Part shown: positions 27,835 through 35,581 of the stretch, piece by piece
How positions within the stretch are numbered: position 1 is the stretch's first letter
How the letters are laid out: the number at the start of each line of letters is the position of its first letter
NCBI GenBank assembly: GCA_029068655.1
Contig: JAIECF010000033.1
Coordinates: forward strand, 1-35,745
Length of the DNA: 35,745 nucleotides
Source of the DNA: Muribaculaceae bacterium
GTDB taxonomy: Bacteria > Bacteroidota > Bacteroidia > Bacteroidales > Muribaculaceae
Direction of reading: 5' to 3'
Program-made: the position numbers and the translations under genes
Notes under the pieces: generated by a model
The model's database searches: none
The model's input: only the letters and a program-made list of their open reading frames with translations
Told to the model about the DNA's origin: nothing

Positions 27835-29271
27835 TCATCCGAATGATTTCACATATTCATACTGCTCCTGGATGGTAGGCAATTCATAATTACGGGGATA
27901 GAGATTATGCTCTATCTGCTCCACTGCTTCATCGCAGTCACCTGCTATAGTCTTGTCGACACATTCTGTGGCAAACAATTCCTTAACTTCCGGGATTAGT
28001 TCCCTGGCCTCCATGTCAATGAGATAACTTACAACGAATCCGGCAAACTCAGCATCGCATCCGTTTCTTTCCGGCAGCCTCTCTTTCATCGAGATGATGA
28101 GCCGCCTGAATATATCTATCACTTCCTGACGCTTCTCCGGATTAAGGTTTGCGGTGATCGCAAGCGCCTCAGCTGCCAGAGAACGGTTCAGGCTGTCAAG
28201 TCCGGGTTCATATAGGTATGACTCCACAGGAGCGAGATTGTCTCCTGCGGAAGCGGAAATAGCCATCGGTATCAGTTCAGGAGCAAGGTCACCGAAATGG
28301 AAGTCAATAAATCTATCGGTCTGTCTTATTGTCTCGAGCAGTCCTGCGAGTCCATTTTCGCTCTGAAGCTGTGTGAGCAGGATTACAGAGTGGAGCAGAG
28401 ATCCTTCTTCAGGTTCTCCGATAGTGTCATCTTCGATAGCCTTATATGTCTTGCCTATTGTGTAAAGCATGATATTGCTTATGTCCTCTGCAGCTTCGTC
28501 TTCAGGTAATGATAGAATGCGCCTGATTACTTCTTTGGGAAGTTCCTCATAGTTATCTTCTGATAAGAGGTCGTCCGCGATAAACTGATTCTTTACTTTC
28601 AGCTCTTTCGGATACTCCGGATATGCGTATGAATATTCTTCTGAAAGATGACGTTCCTTTTCCTGATAAAGTTCTCTTATTCCCTCCGATTCCTCTTCCT
28701 CATCGTATGTATTCGCAAGGTCTACATAGACAAACTGGTCGCCGAGGTGGTCGAAGAGTGTCTTCATATGCCGCCTTTCCTTTCCATCTTCTCCAATGAT
28801 GAGGAAATGCTTTCCCTCTTTCCCGTATTCGAATTCTATGAGAGGAATATCGTCGGTATCTTCCTCAAGAATATAGCTTGCGGGAACGAATTCTTTAACA
28901 GGCTCGATACCTCCCTCTTCTGCGAATTCAATTGCGCCATATATAAGATTATGGACTTTTTCATAGTCGGTTTCCACAAGGTCATGGGTGGCTCTGAAAT
29001 GTTCAAGTGCATCTTTGAGTTCTTCAGCTGTGAAGTCGATGGCATATTCGGCATCCTTCACTCCAAGGCAGAATGTGTCGATAAGAAACGAGGCATAGAC
29101 GATCTGACCTCCTGCACGGTTTCTAGTCACAATGATATGGGCTAAGCCTTCTTTCTCCCAATTCGGATTTATATAGCATACTCCGATGGGCAGGTTTCTG
29201 ACCCTTTCCCTCATATATCGTTCAGGTGAGATTTTAGCCTGGTTTCCACCTTTCTTCTTATTCTTTTTCAT
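27835..29271 (-). CDS. DUF1186-like HEAT-type repeat protein with uncharacterised N-terminal domain
   Basis: About 478 aa from the chosen start MKKNKKKGG; a Met three codons upstream is possible. The short basic N-terminus has no signal peptide. Residues 25-130 form a compact domain with LPIGVCYINPNWEKEGLAHI and DTFCLGVKDAEY, seen in uncharacterised Bacteroidales proteins. An acidic linker region follows (about 140-230). The C-terminal half (about 235-475) is alpha-helical with repeated helix pairs, such as HSVILLTQLQSENGLAGLL and PELIPMAISASAGDNLAPV, like DUF1186. The protein is very acidic. The function is unknown, with a protein-interaction scaffold a fair guess. It may share a transcript with the GH3 gene. 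Confidence 0.7.
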   Translation of the reverse strand: MKKNKKKGGNQAKISPERYMRERVRNLPIGVCYINPNWEKEGLAHIIVTRNRAGGQIVYASFLIDTFCLGVKDAEYAIDFTAEELKDALEHFRATHDLVETDYEKVHNLIYGAIEFAEEGGIEPVKEFVPASYILEEDTDDIPLIEFEYGKEGKHFLIIGEDGKERRHMKTLFDHLGDQFVYVDLANTYDEEEESEGIRELYQEKERHLSEEYSYAYPEYPKELKVKNQFIADDLLSEDNYEELPKEVIRRILSLPEDEAAEDISNIMLYTIGKTYKAIEDDTIGEPEEGSLLHSVILLTQLQSENGLAGLLETIRQTDRFIDFHFGDLAPELIPMAISASAGDNLAPVESYLYEPGLDSLNRSLAAEALAITANLNPEKRQEVIDIFRRLIISMKERLPERNGCDAEFAGFVVSYLIDMEARELIPEVKELFATECVDKTIAGDCDEAVEQIEHNLYPRNYELPTIQEQYEYVKSFG

Positions 29272-29386
29272 TCTTTGCAATCATTTAGAATCTTAGTCTG
29301 ATTTCGCGTTACCTCGCATCCTGAGTCTTCGTTGGGTGGCATAATGCACTCCCTGCCTGTTTTTACATGTGCGAATGGCAGATAAT

Positions 29387-29902
29387 TCACCCGATCAAAT
29401 AATCAAGAACTTCCTCATATTCATTTGCAAGGTATCTGCTTACTCCCTCCGCAATTCCGATTATCTTTCTGACGCGAGGCATATAGTATTCAAGTAAGCT
29501 TGCGGATTCAAGGTATTCCATGGTCTTTCTGAATTGTCCGGTCAAGGTGCGGATATAGCTTTCACTGTATCTACCCTTCACTGATGCGACCCTTGTGACC
29601 TCTTCCATGAAATAAAGCATCAGTTCGCTGACAGGCGTAGGATCCTGTACTATCAGCCCGAATGTCTTGATCAGCTGATTGCAATCGCGCATTTTGGGTC
29701 GGCGTACCTTCCCGCTCCGTCCGTAGCATTTAAGGTATATCTGCTTCCGGTATTTCTCGCTTAGGGCATCTATGTCAGGGTTCAGGTAGAAGTCGAGCCA
29801 CGCCTTTGCCTCTTTGCTCGCCTCATATAACTGAACCATTAGATCCGAGACCTGCCCCTGCGTCATCCCGGCCAGTTCCTTTTTCAGCTTACTCTTCGAC
29901 AT
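29387..29902 (-). CDS. DUF6155-like protein
   Basis: A 171-aa cytoplasmic protein, mostly alpha-helical, with a SKLKKELAGMTQGQVSDLMV start, LDFYLNPDID, and a basic CYGRSGKVRRPKMRDC stretch. This matches my memory of DUF6155, a small family without known function. It follows the nitroreductase gene by 15 bp on the same strand, so the two probably share the nitroreductase promoter. There is no signal peptide or membrane segment. A 106-bp gap with no clear promoter separates it from the DUF1186-like gene. Confidence 0.7.
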   Translation of the reverse strand: MSKSKLKKELAGMTQGQVSDLMVQLYEASKEAKAWLDFYLNPDIDALSEKYRKQIYLKCYGRSGKVRRPKMRDCNQLIKTFGLIVQDPTPVSELMLYFMEEVTRVASVKGRYSESYIRTLTGQFRKTMEYLESASLLEYYMPRVRKIIGIAEGVSRYLANEYEEVLDYLIG

Positions 29903-29917
29903 TCCTTCTATTTAGCC

Positions 29918-30562
29918 TCAATCGATATACATGATTTTTCCCTTGTCTCTCGGCTTAGCTTCAGGACTTTCAGCTGGATATCCGAATCCGATGGCGTATA
30001 TGAGCGAATAACCTTCGGAAAACTCAAGCTTCTTAAGATATTCCGACGCCGGCTCAGAGTTCATAAACCTTACAGGACCTCCTAAGCAGCATGAGCCTAT
30101 TCCCATCGACCATGCCGCGAGAATCATGTTCTCTCCGAGAAGTCCGCAGTTGACGCCTGAATAGGTGCTTTCCGGGGCACCGATGAAGACAACTGTGGGA
30201 GCGTTGCGGAAGATATTCTTAAATCCCGGATCTTTTGCCGCATCCGGATTTTCCTTTACAAACAACTCCGTCACGCCATTGATGAAATCGGGATTATCTA
30301 CCACTCGTATCTCCCATTCCTGTTTGTTCATACCGTTGGGGGCATTTATGCCGCATTCCGTGATCAATTCCATAGTATCGCGTGGAATGACTCGTTCCTC
30401 ATAGGCCCGTACACTTCGACGGCTCATTATAGTCTCAATCACAGCATTTTGATTCTCAGTTGCTTTGTCCTCTGCTGAATTATTGCCATCCTGTGTGCAG
30501 GAGGCAGAAATCAAAGTTAATGCAAACGATGCGGCTGTCAATCCTATACCTTTTATATTCAT
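29918..30562 (-). CDS. exported nitroreductase-family protein (probable lipoprotein)
   Basis: 214 aa from the start MNIKGIGLTA, chosen because a canonical promoter lies directly upstream; a longer form from 30613 would include the promoter. The N-terminus is a signal sequence ending LISASC, with Cys22 a likely lipidation site despite an atypical -3 residue. The rest is a nitroreductase fold: IMSRRSVRAYEERVI (FMN phosphate region), APNGMNKQEW, and GENMILAAWSMGIGSCCLGG. Such enzymes are FMN-dependent and reduce nitro, quinone or similar groups. Export is unusual because most members are cytoplasmic. The partner DUF6155 gene follows at 15 bp. Confidence 0.87.
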   Translation of the reverse strand: MNIKGIGLTAASFALTLISASCTQDGNNSAEDKATENQNAVIETIMSRRSVRAYEERVIPRDTMELITECGINAPNGMNKQEWEIRVVDNPDFINGVTELFVKENPDAAKDPGFKNIFRNAPTVVFIGAPESTYSGVNCGLLGENMILAAWSMGIGSCCLGGPVRFMNSEPASEYLKKLEFSEGYSLIYAIGFGYPAESPEAKPRDKGKIMYID

Positions 30563-30590
30563 AACTATGTAGACTAAATTAATATTTCTA

Positions 30591-30622
30591 CAAAGGTAAT
30601 GAAAAATAGCCACCTGCGCAAA
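30591..30622 (-). promoter_or_regulatory. canonical promoter of the nitroreductase gene
   Basis: On the minus strand TTTG (30622-30619), 20 bases, then TACCTTTG (30598-30591). Transcription would begin near 30586, leaving a leader of about 24 bases before the ATG at 30562. Confidence 0.8.
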
Positions 30623-30730
30623 CTAAATCTTAAGAATACTCGATATTGGGATTCACTGCAGCAAATTGGCGTAAGACACCGCCTTGCCTGACGTGCGAAA
30701 TTATCATGAGGTAGCCGCTTATTGTTTTAT

Positions 30731-33301
30731 CTAAGAGATTACCTTATTTAGCAAATCCACAATCTTTTGCTCCTCTCCGTAGCCCACAGTAGAAAGCCGC
30801 AACAGAGGGAGACCGTAAAGTTCGAGGATATGATCCTTCATTCGGTCTCTCTGAATTTGTTCACAATTCTCGTTATGAAAGCTATATCCATCTGTTTCAA
30901 TAGCTATCAATGGTTCTTTTGTAACGCGGTTAATAATTATAAAGTCAATATGCGTTGAATGATGCAGGGCATACTTTGATTCTCTTTCTGTAAGATTAGA
31001 AGTGTCTTTTATAAGATATCTCATTGGATAGTGGCATATTGTCTTAATGTGCGACAGGTGTGGATAAGTCTTACTGATCTTCTCAATTAAGTCGAAGGTA
31101 AGATTCTCTGATCTGTATTCTGATATTTTAGTGTTTTCTCGCTCGTGTTCATCTATCTTCGAAAAAAGGTAATCGAAGATTGATCTGAGTTGGCTTTGTA
31201 TCACTATGCCTTGTTGATATTTTATATATTCTATAAGATCATGAATATTTCCTTTACGTTCCTGAGGATTGCCGGTGACTACAAGGCAGAATTTATTCTT
31301 GGCTCTTGACACTGCTACATTAAGAAGATTCGCATCATCAGCGAATTCGGTGATAAGATCCTTTGTGACACTCATAATTATTGTATCTTTCTCTCTGCCC
31401 TGATATTTATGTACGGTAGCTACCTCTATTCCAGGAATCTGAACCGAAAATTCATCTACCTGATTATTATAGGGAGCGATTATACCTGTTTCGTCGAGAT
31501 TGTCGAGCAGCGGCATTAGTTCCATCTTTATTGCATCAATTTCTCGTTGGTTGTAATTATTTCTGCAATGATGTCCTTCCACAGTAGATAAAACGTAAAG
31601 ATGCTTGTCATTATCTTCTCTTTTTGTCATTATGAGCAATTCACCGTCATAAAATTTCTGGTTGCAGAAGTTTATAATGTCAGGGTGACACCGGTAGTGT
31701 TCACGGAGAAGGGTTTTCGGCACATCTGGAATCGTTTCGAGGATAGAATTTAGAAAACTGAGATGTGCTGTATTGTAAGAATCCGGAACATTGGAGGATA
31801 CCCAGATATCCTCTAATGTGTTTTTTTCATCCTCTTTTCTTACATTCGGTAGTTGCTTGGTGTCACCGACAATAACTGCATTTTTTGCACACATCATCGC
31901 AAGCAGTCCGGTTTCAATTGAAACCTGTGATGCTTCGTCCATTATGACGTAGTCAAAAAGAATATCTCCTTTAAAGCAAGTTTTGGAGGAGAACGTGGTG
32001 CTGAGAACAATTGGATAATCCACTAATACCGATTCACCGTTTTTTGACAGGTATTCTACATTGGGTATTACGCTTCGTCCATCCCTATATCTTTCAGCAA
32101 CTGACGCTTTTAGAAGTATCATTGAGTTATCTGTCAATGATTTCATGAGCATTTGGGCATCAAGTTTAGAAAGACAGTCTGTAATATTCTCAATTTCTGA
32201 AGAAAGTTCCTGTTCTTTCCTGATATAAAATAGCCAATCGAGCATCGAGATAATCCTGACGATGGATTCCGAAGTCAATTCTTCCTTGACATCTGCTAAA
32301 AAACGAAGTCTAAGTTCAATATTTAGCTTATCGAAAAATCGTCTTAAGCGTTTCATTAAACTCTTGGTATCGTTTTGGTATTTTATCGCATACTCTTTGA
32401 TTTGTTTTGATATTTTGAGAATCCTTGAAGATGGAGTATTGATTTTCCTGCAGTTGAAATTTAGGTCGTTTTCTTGTTCGTAATGAGACATTTCTATCTT
32501 CACTTCTGCCAGTTCCTGACGGCACATTGCCAGCTTTGCCTGCATGCAGAAAAGAGCTTCTGTCTTATCAAGACTTGTCTTTACGGCTGACGAAGCTTGT
32601 TTTTGCTCCACATATGATATTCGCCAATCGGGAAGATCAGGATTCAAAGGAGGCTGGTTGGCGATAAAAGCTTCCTTATTCTTTTTGTTGCCTAATGGAG
32701 CTACAAGAAACCCCAGACCATTTTTAGAGAGTTTTTCCAATACATTCTCAGTGGCGGAGTTATTATTGGAAACGATCAACACCGATTTCTTTTCTTTTAT
32801 TAGGTTGGCTATGATGTTGAGTATAGTCTGTGTTTTACCGGTTCCGGGAGGACCTTGGATAACACTTATCTGATTGGAGAGGGCTGCCTTTACCGCAGTT
32901 TCCTGACTGGCATTGCATCCAAATGGAAATAGGGGGGTATCGAGATTATGTTGTTTTATTCCGCGATTGGGTTTCAAGTAAACGGCTGCTGCGGTTTCCT
33001 CATCAATAAACTTTATGTCGTTATAAATGGATAAAAGAATCTTTTTCGAGTTTTCATCATCTTTTTTGAAACCAAGAGTATTTATTTCGGCACAGCGTTT
33101 CATATAATCAAACAATTCGCTCGTTTTTCCTTCCAGGCATGAACGGCGAAAGTTGACTTCATTTTCCCGGAAGTGCCTGGTAAAGTCACTTCCAAATGTT
33201 ATAGCATAGTATTTTGTGCCATATTGGGAAAATTTATACACTTCTTTTATATTCCTTTCTGGTTTCCCGTTGACAAGTATTTGGCAGTTATCGATAGGCA
33301 T
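30731..33301 (-). CDS. SF1 helicase-nuclease (DNA2/NAM7-like, DUF2726-type C-terminus), main open frame
   Basis: 856 aa from the first Met of this frame, but the true N-terminus appears to lie upstream in another frame (next entry). Walker A is QGPPGTGKTQT (about 149-159), Walker B/motif II MDEASQ (about 455), motif III GDTKQLPN, motif V YQGREKDTIIMSV and motif VI VAVSRAKNKF. A coiled region lies around 220-370. The C-terminal 150 residues look like a PD-(D/E)xK nuclease of the DUF2726/DUF559 group, with HIDFIIINR, AIETDGYSFH and a QRDRMKDHIL segment. The region looks visibly richer in A+T than its neighbours. Helicase-nuclease fusions of this type often occur in defence islands, so antiphage function is an inference. 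Confidence 0.85.
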   Translation of the reverse strand: MPIDNCQILVNGKPERNIKEVYKFSQYGTKYYAITFGSDFTRHFRENEVNFRRSCLEGKTSELFDYMKRCAEINTLGFKKDDENSKKILLSIYNDIKFIDEETAAAVYLKPNRGIKQHNLDTPLFPFGCNASQETAVKAALSNQISVIQGPPGTGKTQTILNIIANLIKEKKSVLIVSNNNSATENVLEKLSKNGLGFLVAPLGNKKNKEAFIANQPPLNPDLPDWRISYVEQKQASSAVKTSLDKTEALFCMQAKLAMCRQELAEVKIEMSHYEQENDLNFNCRKINTPSSRILKISKQIKEYAIKYQNDTKSLMKRLRRFFDKLNIELRLRFLADVKEELTSESIVRIISMLDWLFYIRKEQELSSEIENITDCLSKLDAQMLMKSLTDNSMILLKASVAERYRDGRSVIPNVEYLSKNGESVLVDYPIVLSTTFSSKTCFKGDILFDYVIMDEASQVSIETGLLAMMCAKNAVIVGDTKQLPNVRKEDEKNTLEDIWVSSNVPDSYNTAHLSFLNSILETIPDVPKTLLREHYRCHPDIINFCNQKFYDGELLIMTKREDNDKHLYVLSTVEGHHCRNNYNQREIDAIKMELMPLLDNLDETGIIAPYNNQVDEFSVQIPGIEVATVHKYQGREKDTIIMSVTKDLITEFADDANLLNVAVSRAKNKFCLVVTGNPQERKGNIHDLIEYIKYQQGIVIQSQLRSIFDYLFSKIDEHERENTKISEYRSENLTFDLIEKISKTYPHLSHIKTICHYPMRYLIKDTSNLTERESKYALHHSTHIDFIIINRVTKEPLIAIETDGYSFHNENCEQIQRDRMKDHILELYGLPLLRLSTVGYGEEQKIVDLLNKVIS

Positions 33302-33324
33302 TTGAGTCGGCTCCTTTAGCCAGA

Positions 33325-33465
33325 CTACCGGTCGCCTGCATAAGAATAGAGTTTATCTGTATTGTTGAACTTCACGGCATATTTATGGCCATCAAGTGTG
33401 ATAGACTCAACTTGATATGTCTTATCGACATCATCGATTATGATAATATTGTTCTTGAGATTCAT
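33325..33465 (-). pseudogene. probable frameshifted N-terminus of the SF1 helicase-nuclease
   Basis: A 46-codon frame starts MNLKNNIIIIDD, continues through SITLDGHKYAVKFN and ends YSYAGDR at a TAG. The main helicase frame, read upstream of its first Met, gives VVWLKEPTQ immediately after this point. A single missing base near GACCGGTAGTC (33325-33335 on the minus strand) would join the two into one chain, and this fits the N-terminal beta domain I recall in such helicases (Y-x-Y then VVWL). Either a one-base deletion inactivates or truncates the gene, or a -1 ribosomal shift or an assembly error is involved. Confidence 0.65.
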
Positions 33466-33468
33466 AGT

Positions 33469-33591
33469 CTATTCAACAATTTTGGTCTTCAACGTCACCC
33501 TAACCACTGCGTCCGTCGTCTCCAGAATCTCCGGCATATCCTTCTCCCTCAACTCAAACCGACCATCCTCCACATACGTCAACGCTTTCAT
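33469..33591 (-). pseudogene. 5' remnant of a zinc-dependent alcohol dehydrogenase gene
   Basis: A 40-codon frame begins MKALTYVEDGRFELREKD and goes on to TTDAVVRVTL, which matches the first 35 or so residues of zinc alcohol dehydrogenases of the MKAVTY-x-G type. Similarity stops after VRVTL, before the normal ICTSDLHI zinc-site segment, and a stop follows six codons later. The next ATG (helicase N-terminus) is 3 bases downstream. The gene was probably interrupted by insertion of the helicase module, leaving its promoter and leader to serve that module. The 3' part is not found in this window. Confidence 0.65.
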
Positions 33592-33933
33592 AATAACTTT
33601 AATGTTTAAACATTCTTTAATCCCGGCTTACAACTTGCACCCCATCTTCCTTTCCCGATGCAGAAGCGGTTAATACGTTGACTTACAAAAGAATATAAAT
33701 CAAATCCGTACAAGCATCGTACATTTTCTATGTTTGTAAGTGGTTAACCCACTGCGATTTAATACATTACAAGCCGCATTTGCCTCATCCAGTGTCGATT
33801 TTATAGGTATTCGGCGATTTTCAATTGTCAAACTGACAACAGAAACTCCCTGCAAATGCTTTAGCATTCGCGAGTGGGATTTAAGCGCATGTCAGCCAAT
33901 GGCCGGTGCGCGGTGGCAAAGCCATTAATACCC
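33592..33933 (-). other. palindrome-rich long leader upstream of the dehydrogenase remnant
   Basis: No credible gene is seen. The region would be the 5' leader (about 340 nt) of the minus-strand transcript from the promoter at 33938-33968. It holds several dyads: AATGTTTAAACATT (33601-33614, perfect), ACTTACAAA/TTTGTAAGT (33681-33689 and 33733-33741), TTGTCA-AAC-TGACAA (33825-33839), AATGCT-TT-AGCATT (33855-33868) and TGGC-AAA-GCCA (33914-33924). It could be a structured regulatory RNA, a recombination site or a non-autonomous element. I cannot assign it. Confidence 0.5.
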
Positions 33934-33937
33934 ACCG

Positions 33938-33968
33938 CAAAGATAGTCATTACCTCCATATTATCAAA
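33938..33968 (-). promoter_or_regulatory. canonical promoter driving the leader, dehydrogenase remnant and helicase
   Basis: On the minus strand TTTG (33968-33965), 19 bases, then TATCTTTG (33945-33938). A 7-bp inverted repeat, GCGGTGG (33910-33916) with CCACCGC (33932-33938), overlaps the end of the -7 box and the predicted start near 33933, which suggests an operator or a 5'-end hairpin. Confidence 0.8.
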
Positions 33969-34036
33969 GCAATATCCAAATTTTAACACTCCCGACCATA
34001 CGCCGCGCCGTACAAATTCAGTAAAAAGTATTAAGT

Positions 34037-34101
34037 TTGTCCGAATTTAGACAACTGTAAAATTTTGAACAAAAAAGTATGTCGAATATGTTTTAGTATT
34101 C
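34037..34101. promoter_or_regulatory. operator-like inverted repeats upstream of abiEi
   Basis: Two dyads lie upstream of the AbiEi start: TTGTC, 8 bases, GACAA (34037-34054) and GAATA, 8 bases, TATTC (34084-34101). The second covers the -33 region. AbiEi antitoxins are known to repress their own promoter by binding inverted repeats, so these are candidate sites. No binding data are visible in sequence. Confidence 0.45.
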
Positions 34102-34111
34102 AAATTTTTAC

Positions 34112-34119
34112 TATCTTTG
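34112..34119 (+). promoter_or_regulatory. -7 box of abiEi, only 4 bases before the start codon
   Basis: TATCTTTG ends four bases before the ATG at 34124. By the usual spacing, transcription would begin at or next to the A of the ATG, giving a leaderless or nearly leaderless mRNA. The -33 element is weak (TTTT near 34091). Confidence 0.65.
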
Positions 34120-34123
34120 CAGT

Positions 34124-34750
34124 ATGAAAAGTCCACTGGAACAATTAGGAAATATACCTGTCACTGCTGCTGCCTTGGAATCTCTATTCCCCACTATCAA
34201 AGGTGGTAACCAGAAAATCAGGTTGCTTGAGCGCGATAAACAGGTAATTCGGCTCAAGAGGGGACTTTATGTGTGTAGTCCAAATGAGACGGGCATTCCT
34301 TTGTCAACAGAGCTGCTTGCAAATCATCTCTATACACCTTCGTATGTTTCCATGTCGTCGGCTCTACGCTATTATGGATTGATACCGGAAGAAGTCTACG
34401 TTATGCAGTCCATGACGCTGAAACATTCCCGTGATTTCGATACCCCCCTTTGCCGATTTGAATACACATATATTCCCAAAGATGCGTTTTCAGTGGGGTT
34501 ATCCAGTATCAAGAAAAAAGAATATGCCTTTGTGATTGCCACTCCAGAAAAGGCGTTGTGCGACTTGATCGCCAACTCTCCCGGAGTGAATCTTCGCTAT
34601 CCCAAAGATGCGGCTCTTTATTTGGAGGAAGACATCAGAATGGAGTGGAGCGATTTCAAGCAAATGAATCCAGCAATTCTGGACGAATATGCAAAAGTTG
34701 GCAAAAAGGCCAATTCGATCCGGACACTATTAAAACTATTGAAGCAATGA
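34124..34750 (+). CDS. AbiEi-type antitoxin/transcriptional regulator
   Basis: A 208-aa protein of the AbiEi family, the antitoxin of type IV toxin-antitoxin systems that act in abortive infection. An N-terminal winged helix-turn-helix (about 8-50: IPVTAAALESLF then QVIRLKRGLYV) is followed by the antitoxin domain with SYVSMSSALRYYGLIPE, YTYIPKDAF and YAFVIATPEKALCDLI. AbiEi proteins repress their own operon and neutralise the nucleotidyltransferase AbiEii. The stop overlaps the abiEii start by four bases (ATGA), so translation is coupled. The start is fixed by the promoter box directly upstream. Confidence 0.9.
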   Translation: MKSPLEQLGNIPVTAAALESLFPTIKGGNQKIRLLERDKQVIRLKRGLYVCSPNETGIPLSTELLANHLYTPSYVSMSSALRYYGLIPEEVYVMQSMTLKHSRDFDTPLCRFEYTYIPKDAFSVGLSSIKKKEYAFVIATPEKALCDLIANSPGVNLRYPKDAALYLEEDIRMEWSDFKQMNPAILDEYAKVGKKANSIRTLLKLLKQ

Positions 34751-35574
34751 AGAATGATATATATGACAATATGCTTTCCGCATACGATTTATCAACAGAG
34801 CAGCAAAAGCGGAATGCAATTTTCGAGGTCAATCAACAGGTGATACTTGCCGGTCTTCATAATGGTGGGTTCTTTGATGTGGCATCCTTTTATGGAGGTA
34901 CTTGTCTTAGAATTTTCCATGGACTTCAACGGTTCTCGGAAGATATGGATTTCTCTCTCCTTACTCCTGATGAAAATTTTGATTTCACGAAGTATTTCCA
35001 GCCAATCATAGATGAATTTGCCGTTGTTGGCAGGGAGGTGGAGATAACGAAAAAGGATAAGAAGAGTTTTGGGAAAGTAGAGTCTGCCTTTTTGAAAGAT
35101 ACCACTGATGTATATGATGTGTCATTCCAAACTGATAAATCTATCAAGATAAAGATTGAGGTTGATACTTTGCCACCGTTGAATTTCAGGACAGAGCAGA
35201 AATTGTTGTTGCAGCCACATTCATTTATGACACGTTGCTTTACACTGCCGGATTTATTCGCCGGTAAAATGCACGCATTGGTCTACCGTGCATGGAAAAA
35301 TCGCGTGAAGGGGCGTGATTGGTATGACTTTGAATGGTATGTCCGACACAACGTACCATTGGGTTTTACACATCTTGCCGAGCGAGCTTTGCAATTTAAC
35401 AATGAAGTTCTTGACAAGGATTCATTTATTCTTCGACTGAAAGAAAAGCTGATGTCGGCAAATATGAATCAAGTGAAGAGGGATGTGCTCCCATTTGTGA
35501 GAAACCCTCGTGAACTTGATATATGGTCAAATGATTATTTTGTTCAGCTTGCTGATATGGTAAGGTTTGAATGA
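34747..35574 (+). CDS. AbiEii/AbiGii nucleotidyltransferase toxin
   Basis: 275 aa from the ATG that overlaps the abiEi stop; an upstream in-frame Met lies inside abiEi and is rejected. It is a DUF1814-type nucleotidyltransferase. Motif I is FYGGTCLRIFHG (about 48-59) followed by SEDMDF with Asp66 and Asp68 as metal ligands. Later conserved parts are IEVDTLPP, LPDLFAGKMHALVYRAWKNRVKGRDWYDFEWYV and a helical C-terminus. AbiEii toxins are known to transfer nucleotides, with tRNA as target in studied relatives, and to stop growth during phage infection. Catalytic residues appear intact. Confidence 0.92.
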   Translation: MKNDIYDNMLSAYDLSTEQQKRNAIFEVNQQVILAGLHNGGFFDVASFYGGTCLRIFHGLQRFSEDMDFSLLTPDENFDFTKYFQPIIDEFAVVGREVEITKKDKKSFGKVESAFLKDTTDVYDVSFQTDKSIKIKIEVDTLPPLNFRTEQKLLLQPHSFMTRCFTLPDLFAGKMHALVYRAWKNRVKGRDWYDFEWYVRHNVPLGFTHLAERALQFNNEVLDKDSFILRLKEKLMSANMNQVKRDVLPFVRNPRELDIWSNDYFVQLADMVRFE

Positions 35575-35581
35575 TAAGGCA

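Noticed and set aside
30563-30613. Longer N-terminus (17 extra residues) for the nitroreductase
   Set aside because: It includes the -7 box at 30591-30598; the shorter form begins with a clean signal sequence.
30614-30730. Possible 3' remnant of the dehydrogenase or a small gene between the helicase and the nitroreductase gene
   Set aside because: A minus-strand frame of about 30 codons (GYLMIISHVRQGG) is open, but it does not resemble a dehydrogenase C-terminus and overlaps the nitroreductase promoter.
33740-33928. Plus-strand 62-codon open frame in the region upstream of abiEi
   Set aside because: It lies across several palindromes, has no promoter or family features, and runs opposite to a canonical promoter whose leader covers it.
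34558-34746. Extended N-terminus (63 residues) of AbiEii inside abiEi
   Set aside because: It is an out-of-frame reading of abiEi; the ATGA overlap start at 34747 gives the standard family length.
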